From contig OZ199838.1 of NCBI GenBank assembly GCA_964304625.1, positions 12,772,001 to 12,836,000 on the forward strand: a stretch of 64,000 nucleotides of DNA, given 5' to 3'. Shown in pieces: positions 63,521 through 64,000 of the stretch (position 1 is its first letter; each line of letters begins with the position of its first letter). The DNA is from Kudoa neothunni (lineage: Eukaryota > Cnidaria). Position numbers and translations under genes: made by a program. The notes below the pieces were generated by a model. That model did no database searches and was not told the DNA's origin. It was given only the letters and a program-made list of their open reading frames with translations.

Positions 63521-64000
63521 ATGAGTTTATACAGTAATCGAAAACTAAATATTTTTTTATAAGAGCGGTGCAGTATAACAGTCGTAGGTCACATTTGTTG
63601 TGGGTGCGCTAATATTTTTCATACCAAAACAATACTCAATATATTAAAGCACAACGCTGCGATAAATACATGCAAAAAGGAGTCATAAATTTGAAAAATT
63701 TAGATTTAAGTTATATTTGGTTAAGATTTGTTTCCATAAAAGTCACAATCGAAATTAATTGCATTTGCCAAAATCACTTAATTTTTGACCATCCCTGACC
63801 AACACTCTGTTACCTTAAGAAGTAAGATTAGGTTACCCCGAGTTAAGATTCTTTCGAAGGTTAAATTCCCATAATAATTTAGAAAGTAGGATAAAGCGAA
63901 GAATTACAGGTGGCCCACAGCAATCGTAGGTCCTGCCTAACCAGCCAGATATCAGAGCCTAACAAACTACGGCAGGAGTTTTATCTTGTAAACGAAATAG
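63521..64000. other. Intergenic DNA at the window edge
   Basis: No gene, repeat or RNA gene recognised in the last 480 bp. Confidence 0.35.

Overview
The window looks like a stretch of animal nuclear genome. It is strongly AT-rich. Its host genes carry very short spliceosomal introns: almost all of those resolved here are 37-80 nt, with single examples of 170, 174 and 508 nt. The gene set is typical of animals: Na+/K+-ATPase beta subunits, a tetraspanin, a fused NUP98-NUP96, PREB/SEC12, GOLGA7 and HIBCH. The proteins are highly diverged, intergenic DNA is long, and DNA transposons and tRNA-derived SINE-like pieces are common. A fast-evolving parasitic animal, for example a myxozoan cnidarian, would fit. 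That assignment is inference; no marker here fixes the species.

Layout of the first 19 kb: the 3'-truncated HIBCH gene (1-1310, minus); a large, unrecognised, modular type I membrane protein (3527-6409, minus); MITE and SINE debris; two Na+/K+-ATPase beta paralogues tail to tail (9248-10318 plus, 10602-11719 minus); piggyBac debris around 13.9-15.5 kb; then PREB/SEC12 (15908-17717, minus) with a possible small membrane-protein gene diverging from it. A transposon block fills 19.4-25.2 kb: a Tigger/pogo copy, a Tigger-type MITE split by a hAT element, and a second Tigger copy. A TTAA-flanked piggyBac-type MITE lies at 26.2-26.9 kb.

The centre is the eight-exon NUP98-NUP96 gene (28059-34643, plus). 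Next come a hAT MITE (37159-37817), a decayed piggyBac copy (41243-about 42900), GOLGA7 (43955-44549), an unrecognised secreted-protein gene (44904-45951) and a tetraspanin (48557-49433, minus). The last 12 kb holds a hAT MITE, a decayed ZBED5/SCAND3-type hAT transposase (54413-56351), SINE pieces, a defective piggyBac element (60337-62654) and a second TTAA element abutting it.

I resolved exon structures by hand using GT-AG (once GC-AG) borders, reading-phase consistency and similarity to remembered protein families. The host genes are not an operon and share no single pathway. NUP98-96 belongs to the nuclear pore, PREB to COPII export from the ER, GOLGA7 to Golgi protein palmitoylation, HIBCH to mitochondrial valine breakdown, and the beta subunits, tetraspanin and modular protein to the cell surface. 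The most interesting signals are the modular protein, whose first six introns are all phase 1, and the NUP98 half, which has almost no FG repeats and has Thr at the position of the self-cleavage Ser.
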